A DNA stretch of 64,000 nt from Antarcticibacterium arcticum (GTDB taxonomy: Bacteria; Bacteroidota; Bacteroidia; Flavobacteriales; Flavobacteriaceae), in assembly GCF_007993795.1 (NCBI RefSeq), contig NZ_CP042476.1, forward strand, positions 2,232,001 through 2,296,000. Direction: 5' to 3'. Position 1 is the stretch's first letter. Every line of letters begins with the position of its first letter. The notes under the pieces were generated by a model. The model had not been told where the DNA came from. It worked only from the letters and a program-made list of their open reading frames with translations, and ran no database searches. The position numbers and the translations under genes are program-made. This document shows, piece after piece, positions 1-9,247 of the stretch.

Positions 1-101
1 ATAATTCCGGAAATGCCCGATAGGGATAGGAATTTCGTAGAGCGCTCCATCATAGAGCGTATCTCTGTAAGGTCACGGGAATAGTCCTGTTCTTTTTTCA
101 T
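1..101 (-). CDS. 5' end of an unidentified gene, cut by the window start
   Basis: Reading the minus strand from the ATG at 101-99 gives 33 uninterrupted codons to the window edge, beginning MKKEQDYSRDLTEIRSMMER, then a hydrophobic-leaning stretch (FLSLSGISGI). The charged start followed by a likely first membrane helix resembles a family of small flavobacterial membrane proteins that I recall only as hypothetical. It is divergent in spacing but on the same strand as the gene at 241-975, whose start lies to its right, so the two could be co-transcribed. Only the start is visible, so no function is assigned. Confidence 0.55.
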   Translation of the reverse strand, partial: MKKEQDYSRDLTEIRSMMERSTKFLSLSGISGI

Positions 102-240
102 TTAAAAGTACTTTGCGATTCAAAGTTAAACTAAATTTCTTAAGTTTCAGAAATAACTTCAAAAAAATATTGAAATTTTTGCAGTTCCCTCCGGCACCAT
201 ATAACAGCCATCTAATATTCCCCGGAAATTTCACGGGAAT

Positions 241-975
241 TTATTTGGGTTCAGGCTCCTCCTTTTCAGTATCCTCCGTATTATTTTCCCTGTACAGTTT
301 TTGGCCAATTTTACCTTCATCTCCCAGCGCCCGGCCTTTGATCAACCAGGCCACCCCAAACACGAACAGTGCATAAGCCTCCAGAACCAGGGTGGAATAT
401 TTGAACAAATCCCGCCATTCACTTACAGGCACCATAACTATTAAAAATATAATGGATATACCGCAGAACCTGTAGATATTATTTTCGTTCAGGCTGCTAA
501 GGGGGATATTTTTATTAGGTTTCTGGCCTATTGTGAACACATTGATCGCAAGGATCGCAAAAACCGCGAAGAGAATTGCTGCAAAACCATAATGAAGCCA
601 ACCCAGCCACTCGTAATTATAGGGAATAAGACTATAAACTTTTACCTGATCCAATTCAGGGTTCACGGGAATAAGTGCAACTCCCAAGGCCATTATGCCG
701 GCAATATTGGTAAGCGCCTGATCATTCTTCCAGAAGGAGGGGTTTCCATGGCCTTTATACCTGATAAGGAAAAACCCCACAGCACACAGAGTGCCTGTAA
801 AGATCTCCCGTAAGTTGGTATAGTAATAATGGCTTACAGAAGGTTGAAGCCCGGTATTAAAAAAACTGAAGACTGATAAGATCACCAGGATAACCGGAAG
901 GCTTACCCCCAGGTAACCTATAGCCCTTCTTAACCTGCGATAGGTAAAAACATCATTTCTTTTAAATTTTCCCAA
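241..975 (-). CDS. multi-spanning membrane protein, unknown function
   Basis: A 244-residue protein with about six hydrophobic segments (roughly residues 20-40, 58-72, 90-105, 125-148, 170-185 and 195-212), a basic N-terminus and an acidic, glutamate-rich C-terminal tail ending EEPEPK. This predicts an inner-membrane protein. I recognise no catalytic motif or named family, and the general pattern resembles the loosely defined DUF998-type membrane proteins only superficially. The ATG at 975 is the first start in an open frame and is followed directly by basic residues, as usual for membrane proteins. Its stop lies 139 bp upstream of the partial gene at 1-101. No terminator or clear promoter was seen. 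Confidence 0.7.
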   Translation of the reverse strand: MGKFKRNDVFTYRRLRRAIGYLGVSLPVILVILSVFSFFNTGLQPSVSHYYYTNLREIFTGTLCAVGFFLIRYKGHGNPSFWKNDQALTNIAGIMALGVALIPVNPELDQVKVYSLIPYNYEWLGWLHYGFAAILFAVFAILAINVFTIGQKPNKNIPLSSLNENNIYRFCGISIIFLIVMVPVSEWRDLFKYSTLVLEAYALFVFGVAWLIKGRALGDEGKIGQKLYRENNTEDTEKEEPEPK

Positions 976-1241
976 TATTATAGGTTAAAGCCCGCAATGA
1001 GATTAATTATGGGGCAATTAGGTTCCTTCTAATATAATCTAATTTCCAAAACCAACATCTAATCACTTTTCAATCTATGGGATAATAAATACAGGAAATT
1101 TTAATCCTGAAGCCTACCCTGTTAGATTGAGATTATAATAGTTTTTGCCTAATAGCGATAGTTATTTAATATGGCAGATAAAAAGCAATAAGTAAAAATT
1201 ATAGTATTTTTAGAATATTAATCCATTAAAACCTTCCAGTA

Positions 1242-3496
1242 ATGAAAAATGATCATAACACCTCAGGTAACCACAAAGTCTGGGAAGTAAACGAATCTAC
1301 CCGATGCCCTTTTATGGGCGGAGCTCTTGATAAAACTGCCGGCAGTGGTACCTCAAACCGCGACTGGTGGCCCAACATGCTTAATCTTACCATATTAAGA
1401 CAACACTCTGCTCTTTCTGACCCTATGGGAGAGGATTTTAATTATGCGGAAGCATTTAAAAGTCTGGATCTGGCAGCAGTCAAGAAAGACCTTCATGACC
1501 TAATGACCGACTCCCAGGACTGGTGGCCGGCAGATTATGGCCATTATGGCCCGCTTTTTATTCGTATGGCCTGGCATAGTGCGGGAACATACCGTATAGG
1601 AGATGGCCGCGGAGGGGCCAGTTCAGGTTCCCAGCGATTCGCACCTCTTAACAGTTGGCCAGATAATGCAAACCTTGACAAAGCCCGACTTCTACTGTGG
1701 CCTATTAAACAAAAATATGGCCGAAAGATCTCCTGGGCAGATCTTATGATATTAACCGGAAATGTGGCCCTGGAATCTATGGGATTAAAACCTTTTGGAT
1801 TTGGTGGTGGCCGGGAAGATATCTGGGAGCCCGAAGAAGATATTTACTGGGGCTCTGAAGGAGAATGGGTATCCAACAAAGAACGCTACTCTCACGGGGA
1901 CACTTTAGAAAATCCCCTTGGTGCATCCCATATGGGCCTTATATATGTAAATCCTGAAGGTCCCAACGGAAATCCGGATCCTCTGGGAGCTGCACACGAT
2001 ATAAGGGAGACTTTTGGCCGTATGGCGATGAATGATTATGAAACTGTGGCCTTAATTGCGGGAGGCCATACCTTTGGAAAAACCCATGGGGCAGCAGATC
2101 CTGTAGAGAATGTGGGTGTTGAGCCTGCAGGGGCCTCTATAGAAGAAATGGGGTTGGGTTGGAAAAATAAATTTGGGACAGGAAATGCAGGCAGTACTAT
2201 AACAAGTGGTATCGAAGGCGCATGGACCCAAACACCTACCAAATGGAGCAACAGTTTCTTTGACAATCTTTTCAATTTTGAATGGGAATGCCATAAAGGG
2301 CCGGGTGGCGCTTACCAGTGGAGACCCAGTAATAATGCAGGCGCAGGCACAGTTCCCGATGCTCATGACCCGGCTATTAAACATGCGCCCTTTATGCTTA
2401 CTACAGATATCGCGCTACGGGAAGACCCTGAATATTTAAAGATCTCTAAACGCTTCCATGAAAATCCGGAAGAGTTTGCTGATGCTTTTTCCAGGGCCTG
2501 GTATAAGTTAACGCATAGAGACATGGGGCCGGTTTCAAGATATCTTGGGCCTGAGGTTCCTGCAGAAGAATTGATCTGGCAGGACCCAATCCCAAAAGTA
2601 GACCACGACCTGGTTGATGATAAGGACGTAGCGCGACTTAAAGATATGATCCTTGATTCCGGCTTAACAGTCTCACAACTGGTGTCTACCGCCTGGGCTT
2701 CTGCATCTACTTTTAGAAATTCAGATAAGCGCGGGGGGCCAATGGTGCCAGAATTCGCCTGGAACCCCAAAGACATTGGGAAGTGAACAATCCGCCACAG
2801 TTACAGACGGTTCTCATGAAACTGGAGGAGATCCAGGAGGAATTCAACAGTGCTCAAACCGGTAATAAAAAGGTTTCAATGGCAGATCTTATTGTGCTGG
2901 GAGGCTGTGTAGCTGTAAAAAAAGCTGCCAAAGACGCGGGATTTGACATAGGAGTTCCGTTTAATCCCGGCCGCACTGATGCTGTGGAAGAACAAACAGA
3001 CGCCGAGGCATTTGAACCGCTGGAGCCTAATGGTGACGGTTTCAGAAATTATGCGAGAAACAGGGATCATATTAAGGCTTCTGCTGAAGAAAGATTGGTA
3101 GACAAAGCGCAGTTATTATCATTAACTCCGCCGGAAATGACCGTGCTTATTGGAGGAATGCGGGTGCTTGACACCAATTGGGACGGCTCTAAACACGGAG
3201 TTTTCACAGATCGTCCGGGGCAACTCTCCAATGATTTCTTTGTAAACCTTTTGGATATGCGCACTACCTGGAAGGCAAAAACAAATACCCAGAATATTTT
3301 TGCGGGCAGTGACCGGCATACGGGCGAGCAAAAATGGACGGGTACCAGGGTAGATCTCATCTTTGGGTCAAATTCTGAACTCAGGGCGCTGGCCGAAGTC
3401 TATGCTTTGGAAGACTCCAGGGAGAAGTTTGTGAAAGATTTCGTGAAGGCTTGGGTAAAGGTGATGAACCTTGACCGTTTTGACCTTAAAAATTAA
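1242..3496 (+). pseudogene. katG: catalase-peroxidase KatG, broken by a one-base frameshift
   Basis: KatG is a haem enzyme that removes hydrogen peroxide by catalase and peroxidase reactions. Two frames together encode one normal-length KatG (about 751 residues). Codons 1-514 (1242-2786) hold the active N-terminal domain: distal Arg108, Trp111 and His112, the expected Trp111-Tyr235-Met261 adduct, and proximal His276 in GGHTFGKTHG. The C-terminal, non-catalytic duplicated domain continues in another frame to 3496. At 2733-2738 there is a run of six G. A seventh G restores KRGGANGARIRLE, the usual KatG sequence, and joins the frames. As read, translation ends at 2786 after 15 or so wrong residues. 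A GTG at 2783 overlaps that stop, but this is ordinary in-frame KatG coding (WEVNN), not evidence of a true second start. Sequencing error, real mutation or slippage are all possible. Confidence 0.93.
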
Positions 3497-3518
3497 ATAA
3501 AACTGCAAAGAATAAAGT

Positions 3519-3551
3519 AGGCGGGCCGGAAACGAGCCCGCCTTTTTTTTT
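3519..3551 (+). terminator. terminator after katG
   Basis: Perfect G+C-rich stem GGCGGGC (3520-3526) / GCCCGCC (3536-3542) with a 9-nt loop, followed by a run of nine or so T. It is 23 bp after the katG stop. A second inverted repeat, AGGATCC/GGATCCT, follows at 3556-3575 and may add a weaker hairpin. Confidence 0.9.
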
Positions 3552-3616
3552 GCAGAGGATCCTTCCGAGGATCCTAATAAAATTTTCAAAACCCGCAGAA
3601 CCTTTAAATTTTCAGC

Positions 3617-3650
3617 AAAAAAAAACCATCCTGAAATTCCGGATGGTTTT
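3617..3650 (-). terminator. terminator after clpX
   Basis: Stem AAACCATCC (3623-3631) / GGATGGTTT (3641-3649), loop of 9 nt. On the minus strand it is followed by a run of T (A run at 3617-3625). It lies 25 bp past the clpX stop and could act in both directions. Confidence 0.85.
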
Positions 3651-3674
3651 ATAATTCAATTTCAATTGTAATTT

Positions 3675-4907
3675 TTAAGAAACAGCCTTCAGTTTGCTAA
3701 GGGTGGAATGGTTTAACTGGTCCTCCGCATATTGCTTATCTACCACCAGTTTTTTCACATCGCCTTCAGGCATTTCAAACATGGCATCTGTAAGTATGGC
3801 TTCACACAAAGAACGCAGACCCCTTGCCCCCAACTTATATTCTATAGCCTGGGTAACAATATAATCCAAAGCCTCTTCTGTGATCTCAAACTCAATATCG
3901 TCCATCTCAAAGAGTTTTTGATATTGCTTGATAATCGCATTCTTAGGTTCTGTAAGAATAGCCCGCAGAGTATGCCTGTCCAGCGGATTCATATATGTAA
4001 GCGCAGGTAAACGCCCTATGATCTCAGGGATAAGGCCGTAATCTTTTAAATCTTTCGGGATAATATATTGCAGCAAATTGGTTCTTTCAACTTTGGCATC
4101 GCTAATAGAAGCGCTAAAACCAACAGCCTGCATATTCAGGCGTTTGCTAATATTCCTTTCAATCCCGTCAAATGCCCCACCGGCTATAAAAAGAATATTC
4201 TCTGTATCTACTTCTATAAATTTCTGGTCCGGATGCTTTCTTCCTCCTTTTGGCGGAACATTCACAGTAGTACCTTCCAGTAATTTTAAAAGTGCCTGCT
4301 GTACACCTTCTCCCGAAACATCACGGGTAATGGAAGGATTGTCGCTCTTGCGGGCAATTTTGTCTATTTCATCTATAAATACGATCCCGTGCTGGGCTTT
4401 TTCAACATTATAATCTGCCGCCTGCAGCAATTTGGTCAAAATACCCTCTACATCCTCTCCTACATACCCAGCTTCAGTCAAAACCGTAGCATCTACTATT
4501 GCCAGAGGCACATTTAGCATTTTCGAAATGGTTTTGGCCATAAGGGTTTTTCCGGTACCGGTTTCCCCTACCATTATGATATTGCTCTTCTGTATCTCAA
4601 TATCATCTTCGCTTTTAGGTTGCAACAAACGCTTGTAGTGATTATAAACCGCCACGCTCATAACCTTTTTGGTAGCTTCCTGCCCTATAATATATTCGTC
4701 TAAAAAAGCTTTGATTGCCTTAGGTTTGCTAAGCATAAGATCTGCCGATAGTTCCTTAGCTTCGCCCTGTTTAGATTCTTCCAATACAATTCCATGCGCC
4801 TGCTCTATACACTTATCGCATATATGCGCATCAAGGCCTGCAATTAATAAATTGGTCTCCGGCTTTTTTCTTCCACAAAAAGAACATTCTAAATCATCTT
4901 TCGCCAT
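3675..4907 (-). CDS. clpX: ATP-dependent Clp protease ATP-binding subunit ClpX
   Basis: ClpX is the hexameric AAA+ unfoldase that feeds tagged or damaged cytosolic proteins into ClpP. The 410-residue product starts with the four-cysteine zinc-binding domain (CSFC ... CDKC, roughly residues 8-36). It then shows Walker A GETGTGKT, Walker B FIDEIDK, the pore-loop GYVGEDVE and the sensor-2 segment LGARGLRS. Length and motifs are complete. The start at 4907 (MAKDDLECSF) is chosen over the ATG two codons earlier at 4913 because family members begin MAKxxLxCSFCG; the choice is not certain. It is the last gene of the tig-clpP-clpX operon, 161 bp after clpP, with a terminator just downstream. Confidence 0.97.
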   Translation of the reverse strand: MAKDDLECSFCGRKKPETNLLIAGLDAHICDKCIEQAHGIVLEESKQGEAKELSADLMLSKPKAIKAFLDEYIIGQEATKKVMSVAVYNHYKRLLQPKSEDDIEIQKSNIIMVGETGTGKTLMAKTISKMLNVPLAIVDATVLTEAGYVGEDVEGILTKLLQAADYNVEKAQHGIVFIDEIDKIARKSDNPSITRDVSGEGVQQALLKLLEGTTVNVPPKGGRKHPDQKFIEVDTENILFIAGGAFDGIERNISKRLNMQAVGFSASISDAKVERTNLLQYIIPKDLKDYGLIPEIIGRLPALTYMNPLDRHTLRAILTEPKNAIIKQYQKLFEMDDIEFEITEEALDYIVTQAIEYKLGARGLRSLCEAILTDAMFEMPEGDVKKLVVDKQYAEDQLNHSTLSKLKAVS

Positions 4908-5074
4908 AATCATTTTTTTTGTCCGGAACTTAATGCTCCTGCTCCCGTGTTGCCATTTTCACTTTCAAAAATCAGCAAGCCACAGGATTCAAAATCTGTA
5001 CTATTTTAGTCGTATTCCCTTTTCGGCCTTTCAGTATAACCTGTCAGGCCCCGGGGAAAGTGTTTAAATTCTAT

Positions 5075-5749
5075 TTAATCCCTGGTCAAAACCTCATCGA
5101 TCATGCCATATTCCTTGGCGCGATCTGCTTTCATCCAGAAATCCCTGTCACTGTCTTCTTCTATTTTTTCAAAAGGCTGGCCGGTATGTTTTGCAATAAT
5201 ATCATAAAGTTCCTTTTTAAGGCTTATGATCTCTCTTGCAGTGATCTCTATATCACTGGCCTGTCCCTGGGCACCGCCCATTGGCTGATGTATCATTACT
5301 CTGGAATGTGGCAGTCCGCTTCGTTTTCCTTTGGTACCTGCGCATAAAAGCACGGCTGCCATGGAGGCTGCCATTCCCGTACAAATCGTGGAAACATCGG
5401 GTTTTATGAACTGCATAGTATCATAAATTCCCAAACCTGCATAAACACCTCCACCCGGAGAATTAATATAGATCTGGATATCTTTAGAAGAATCTGTACT
5501 TTCAAGGAACAACAGCTGCGCCTGGATTATATTTGCAACTTGGTCATTTACCTGGGTGCCAAGAAAAATGATCCTGTCCATCATTAACCTTGAAAAAACA
5601 TCCATGGCCACTGCATTCATCTGGCGCTCCTCGATAATATTCGGGGTCATGCCTACCGGATTCATGCTGCTTATTATCTTATTATAATAATTGCTATTTA
5701 TACCCCTGTGCTGGGTGGCATATTTTTCGAATTCTTTCCCGTAATCCAT
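5075..5749 (-). CDS. clpP: ATP-dependent Clp protease proteolytic subunit ClpP
   Basis: A serine protease that forms the double-heptamer chamber fed by ClpX. The 224-residue protein has the nucleophile serine in GMAASMAAVLL and the catalytic histidine in RVMIHQPMGG, with the aspartate expected further on. The region QIYINSPGGGVYAGLGIYD matches the family substrate-binding strand. It has an N-terminal extension of some 25 residues before the mature fold, as in other Bacteroidota, perhaps removed on assembly. It lies between tig and clpX on the same strand. A hairpin sits between tig and clpP (5778-5807). Confidence 0.97.
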   Translation of the reverse strand: MDYGKEFEKYATQHRGINSNYYNKIISSMNPVGMTPNIIEERQMNAVAMDVFSRLMMDRIIFLGTQVNDQVANIIQAQLLFLESTDSSKDIQIYINSPGGGVYAGLGIYDTMQFIKPDVSTICTGMAASMAAVLLCAGTKGKRSGLPHSRVMIHQPMGGAQGQASDIEITAREIISLKKELYDIIAKHTGQPFEKIEEDSDRDFWMKADRAKEYGMIDEVLTRD

Positions 5750-5777
5750 AGCGTTTCTATTCTGTATTTAAGTAAAT

Positions 5778-5807
5778 AAGGCGTTACCCCTATTGGTTTA
5801 ACGCCTT
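5778..5807 (-). terminator. hairpin between tig and clpP
   Basis: Perfect 9-bp inverted repeat AAGGCGTTA (5778-5786) / TAACGCCTT (5799-5807) with a 12-nt loop. The sequence after it on the minus strand is T-rich but has no unbroken T run, so it may be a leaky terminator or mRNA stabiliser rather than a full stop. Confidence 0.55.
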
Positions 5808-5834
5808 AAAGATATGTATTAATTTTTATAATGT

Positions 5835-7157
5835 CTACTTATAGATCTCTTTAACAAAGTCCTCATAAGTCACTTCTTTTTCTTCAAGTTTGATATTCTC
5901 TTTGTAGAAATTAAGCAACTTTTCGTTCATTAACTGCTCAGATAAACGCTTTACTTCCTCCTGGTTGGAAAGCACCCTGGCAGCGATGTCTTCCAGTTCT
6001 TTATCTGAAGGGTTCATCTGGCCAAACTGTGCCATTTGCTCACGAATCCTGTCCATTGCGAAACTTTTAAGGTCCTCAAACTTAACTTCCAGTTTGTTCT
6101 CTCTTATCAATTTTCCTTCAATAAGCTGAAAACGAAGACCGGTCTCACTCTTTTCATATTCTTCCTTTGCTTCCTCTTCAGTCAATGGCTTTTCACCTAC
6201 GGTGCGTATCCATTTTTGAAGAAAGTTCTTTGGAAGGTCAAATTTATTGTTCTCGATCAAAGATTCGGTCACATCATTCAGCAATTGCTGGTCACTTTGC
6301 TGCTTGAACTGCTTTGCTGCATCTTCCTTAATTTTTTCCTTAAGCTCGTCTAAAGATTTTACCTCATCTTTCCCAAACAGCTTATCAAACAATTCCTGGT
6401 TAAGCTCGGCAAGTTCCTGCTTGTTTATCTCGTTAATAGTGAACTCTACAGGTATATCAAGGCCATGGGCTTTATCGTGTTCAACATGAAGAAAATCCAT
6501 TAACTGGTGGTCATCTTCAAAAAGCCCTTTTGTTTTCAGGCTTATAGTATCTCCAACTTTTGCACCTAAAAATTTCTCAAGGTTCTTCTTACCTTTTAAT
6601 TTTTCAAGGGGAAGCGAAGTCTTGCTCTCAATCCCTTCGGCTTCATTTATAAAAGTTCCCGCAACTACATCTCCTTCTTCAGCAACTTCTTTGGTAACCA
6701 GTTTTCCGTATTGTTTTTGAATATGGGTGATCTGGTTATTTATCATTTCTTCCCCGGCAACTATCTTATAATGAGTTATGGGTTTCTTATTGTCAAGACT
6801 TACCTCAAATTGTGGTGAAAGCCCAAGTTCAAACTCAAAAGTATAATTTTCACAATCCCAGTCAAAGTTCTCCTGCTCCTTAGGCAGTGGATTTCCAAGA
6901 ACGTCCAGTTTTTCTTCGGTAAGATATTTATTAAGTGCATCCTGTAACAACTTGTTCACCTCATCTACCAATACAGCTTTTCCGTATTGTTTCTTTACCA
7001 TCCCCATTGGAACATGTCCTTTTCTAAATCCGGGAATATTGGCATTTTTACGGTAATCCTGAAGGATCTTTTCAACTTTGCCACTATAATCTTCTTTTGC
7101 GATATCTACTTTCACAACCGCATTCAAATCATCAATATTCTCTCTGGTAATATTCAT
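5835..7157 (-). CDS. tig: trigger factor, ribosome-associated chaperone
   Basis: Trigger factor binds nascent chains at the ribosome exit tunnel and helps early folding. The 440-residue product starts with the ribosome-binding domain; the signature is seen as NIPGFRKGHVPMGMVKKQYG near residues 38-57. A divergent peptidyl-prolyl isomerase-like segment and a long charged helical C-terminal domain follow. The length is typical of Bacteroidota homologues. It is the first gene of tig-clpP-clpX and has a well-formed promoter 27 bp upstream of the ATG (7184-7214). Confidence 0.95.
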   Translation of the reverse strand: MNITRENIDDLNAVVKVDIAKEDYSGKVEKILQDYRKNANIPGFRKGHVPMGMVKKQYGKAVLVDEVNKLLQDALNKYLTEEKLDVLGNPLPKEQENFDWDCENYTFEFELGLSPQFEVSLDNKKPITHYKIVAGEEMINNQITHIQKQYGKLVTKEVAEEGDVVAGTFINEAEGIESKTSLPLEKLKGKKNLEKFLGAKVGDTISLKTKGLFEDDHQLMDFLHVEHDKAHGLDIPVEFTINEINKQELAELNQELFDKLFGKDEVKSLDELKEKIKEDAAKQFKQQSDQQLLNDVTESLIENNKFDLPKNFLQKWIRTVGEKPLTEEEAKEEYEKSETGLRFQLIEGKLIRENKLEVKFEDLKSFAMDRIREQMAQFGQMNPSDKELEDIAARVLSNQEEVKRLSEQLMNEKLLNFYKENIKLEEKEVTYEDFVKEIYK

Positions 7158-7183
7158 CTTAACTTGTTATAAAAATTGGAGTG

Positions 7184-7214
7184 CAAAAGTACATATTTTT
7201 TGTTTGTGCACCAA
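7184..7214 (-). promoter_or_regulatory. promoter of tig-clpP-clpX, Bacteroidota type
   Basis: Read on the minus strand: TTG (7214-7212), 20 bp, then TACTTTTG (7191-7184). This matches the known Bacteroidota consensus TTG...TAnnTTTG. Not experimentally tested. Confidence 0.65.
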
Positions 7215-7243
7215 GTTTCAAATTGCTGAATTACAGCTGTGTT

Positions 7244-7585
7244 CTAATCTTCCGGCAGAATTGAGAACAGGAGCGATTGCACAATTGAGAGCAAAAGGCT
7301 GAAAATAAGTGCAACCCAGAATCCGTCTACATTAAAGCCCGGAATAAAAGCATCTACCAGGAGAATTATAACCGCATTGATCACCAGTAAGAATAACCCG
7401 AAAGTTATAATGGTAACCGGCAAGGTGAACAATACCAGGATAGGCTTAACAATTAAATTTAAGAGTGCAAGGACAATAGCTACAATTATGGCAGTACCGT
7501 AACTTGCCACGGCAACCCCGGGAAGAAATTTTGCAAGCAAAACCACCACAACGGCGGTTAGGAGTAATCTAATAATAAATCTCAT
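7244..7585 (-). CDS. small four-helix membrane protein, phage-holin-like family (PF04020 type)
   Basis: The start at 7585 (MRFIIRLLLTAVVVVLLA) gives 113 residues with four closely spaced hydrophobic helices and the conserved NLIVKPIL segment of the PF04020 family. These are widespread chromosomal inner-membrane proteins. The family name does not mean phage lysis, and no phage genes are nearby. The frame is open further upstream to 7654, but that extension would run through the terminator of the next gene (7626-7649), so I reject it. Function unknown. Confidence 0.8.
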   Translation of the reverse strand: MRFIIRLLLTAVVVVLLAKFLPGVAVASYGTAIIVAIVLALLNLIVKPILVLFTLPVTIITFGLFLLVINAVIILLVDAFIPGFNVDGFWVALIFSLLLSIVQSLLFSILPED

Positions 7586-7618
7586 AATATGTTTTTTGGT
7601 TAGGTTGAAAACAAAAAT

Positions 7619-7650
7619 GCAAAAAAAACGCCGGACAGGTCCGGCGTTTA
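7619..7650 (-). terminator. terminator after the SGNH hydrolase gene
   Basis: Near-perfect inverted repeat AAACGCCGGAC (7626-7636) / GTCCGGCGTTT (7639-7649). Read on the minus strand it is followed by a T run (A run from 7619). It lies 20 bp past the stop at 7670. Confidence 0.88.
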
Positions 7651-7669
7651 ACATTTTTAAAAGGAATTA

Positions 7670-9232
7670 TTACTGCACATCATTGCTCAGGGTAATTGTA
7701 CCGTAATTTCCAATGTTTACCTGTGGCACCGTAGCACCGTAAGTTGCGTTAATTCCTTCAATAATAGCATTAGCTACTGCGGCATAACCCCTGGGAGTGG
7801 GATGAACCCCATCCAGTGAAAATGCGCCGCCGGTTACAAAAGTCGAGGTAAGTGTTCCCGCATCATAGGGGATTCCTTCATTGGCGAGTTGATTAAGCAA
7901 CTCCATTGCATCTATATACACCAGGCCTTTGGCACTAGCCAGGGCCTCAATAGTTTCATTATATGCGGCTGTGGCGGTGGCAATATTTTCCAATTCCTCA
8001 CTATCCAAAACATCTTTATCATCTATACCACTTACCGCATTAAGTACTAGTTGTGCCTGTGCCTGTGAAGGCTGGCCTCCCTGCTGTAATATTCCCAATA
8101 CCTGTATAACTTCCGGGGAAAGGACTACAGATCCATACCCCTGTGCCAGGGCAGTCTGGTCTATGGTAAGTACCAGCAATTCCTCTTGTGTCATCTGGCG
8201 AAACCCAAGGGGATTGGCCTGTGTAACGGGCACATCAATAATAAACCTGTTGGGACCCGCATTAAAACTTATTGCATATTGTGCAGCAAGTGCCTGCGCC
8301 TGAGGCGCGGGAACACCCTGGGCAATCAATCCTTGGGTAAATATTCCAGCAACCGCCTGGAAAAATCCGGTAAGATTTGCAGCGGTAGCCGCATCCAGAA
8401 CAAGGGCATTATTGGGGATAGTCGTAAAATACGGTACTGAAGTTACATCCGGAATATTGATCAATACCCCTTCAGCACCCGTAGCGGTAAGGGCATTTAC
8501 CATTTGGGAATATACTCCTGCAAATACTGTAGGATCTGTAATATCATTAGTTCCATAAGTGGAAGGGTCCGGATTCCCGGTTTGGTCTGTTCCTGCTCCC
8601 CCGTTGGTAGCATAGCCTAAAACATCATTATTCCCTATCCACAGTGTGAAAAAGCTTGGATTTTGTGCCAGTGCATCTGCAAGAACTGTAGTGGAAGGAG
8701 ATGATGCAAACCTCACAAAATAAGGATTGGCAGTACCCGTGGCTACCCCGGCAATATTTCCGTAATCTGGGGTTACCAGGTGGTAACTTTTGGCCCCGGG
8801 GGTTCCCATATTGTTAAATGGGCCACTTAAAATATTTGAGATTTCTGTAGTGGCCTGCCCGCTATACACCCGGGGTGATGGATTCCCACCCGGACCTACA
8901 GCAAGAACCCTGCGGTTTGAGGTTATTTGATTACCCCCGGCCAGCAACCCGCCGGCATTATCGGCCATTAATGGCTGGGTGAAAGCGTTTGTCTGCTGTA
9001 CTTTTGCAAATTGCCCGGCAAGAATGTTGGGATATGAATTTTCCTGACCTGTTATATAAAGGGCCCCGTCCGCATACCCAGCGGTTAATGAATTCCCTAG
9101 TGCAACATAGGTTGAAAAATCGGCCCCACCTGCCGTGTAATATCCGGATTCATCAATAGGATTTTGCAGTTCCGGCTCACAGGCCAGAAACCCCAACGCT
9201 ATTACCGGTAAATATTTGAAATATTTTATCAT
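7670..9232 (-). CDS. SGNH/GDSL-type hydrolase, predicted lipoprotein
   Basis: 520 residues. The N-terminus is a lipoprotein signal peptide with lipobox LGFLAC (Cys18), so it should be membrane-anchored and probably outer-membrane or surface exposed. SGNH hydrolase blocks are seen in order: the nucleophile block ALGNSLTAGYADG (near residues 45-57), a glycine block, the block III motif IGNNDVLGY, and the catalytic Asp/His in LDGVHPTPRGY near the C-terminus. This predicts an esterase or lipase whose substrate cannot be read from sequence. It lies 15 bp downstream of the FadL-like porin gene on the same strand and is followed by a strong terminator. Pairing with a long-chain hydrocarbon/fatty-acid porin suggests, as inference, use of lipids or esters. 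Confidence 0.88.
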   Translation of the reverse strand: MIKYFKYLPVIALGFLACEPELQNPIDESGYYTAGGADFSTYVALGNSLTAGYADGALYITGQENSYPNILAGQFAKVQQTNAFTQPLMADNAGGLLAGGNQITSNRRVLAVGPGGNPSPRVYSGQATTEISNILSGPFNNMGTPGAKSYHLVTPDYGNIAGVATGTANPYFVRFASSPSTTVLADALAQNPSFFTLWIGNNDVLGYATNGGAGTDQTGNPDPSTYGTNDITDPTVFAGVYSQMVNALTATGAEGVLINIPDVTSVPYFTTIPNNALVLDAATAANLTGFFQAVAGIFTQGLIAQGVPAPQAQALAAQYAISFNAGPNRFIIDVPVTQANPLGFRQMTQEELLVLTIDQTALAQGYGSVVLSPEVIQVLGILQQGGQPSQAQAQLVLNAVSGIDDKDVLDSEELENIATATAAYNETIEALASAKGLVYIDAMELLNQLANEGIPYDAGTLTSTFVTGGAFSLDGVHPTPRGYAAVANAIIEGINATYGATVPQVNIGNYGTITLSNDVQ

Positions 9233-9247
9233 CGTAAATGGTATGTT

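Noticed and set aside
976..1241. RNA gene or riboswitch upstream of katG
   Set aside because: The gap is A+T-rich with no stable hairpin, T run or recognisable regulatory motif.
2783..3496. Separate second KatG-domain gene starting with GTG at 2783
   Set aside because: The GTG is the ordinary valine codon of KatG (WEVNN), and coding similarity continues upstream of it in the same frame to the G run. One missing base explains both pieces better than a split gene.
7244..7654. Phage lysis module suggested by the holin-like family name
   Set aside because: The family is a common chromosomal membrane protein family. No endolysin or other phage gene is near.
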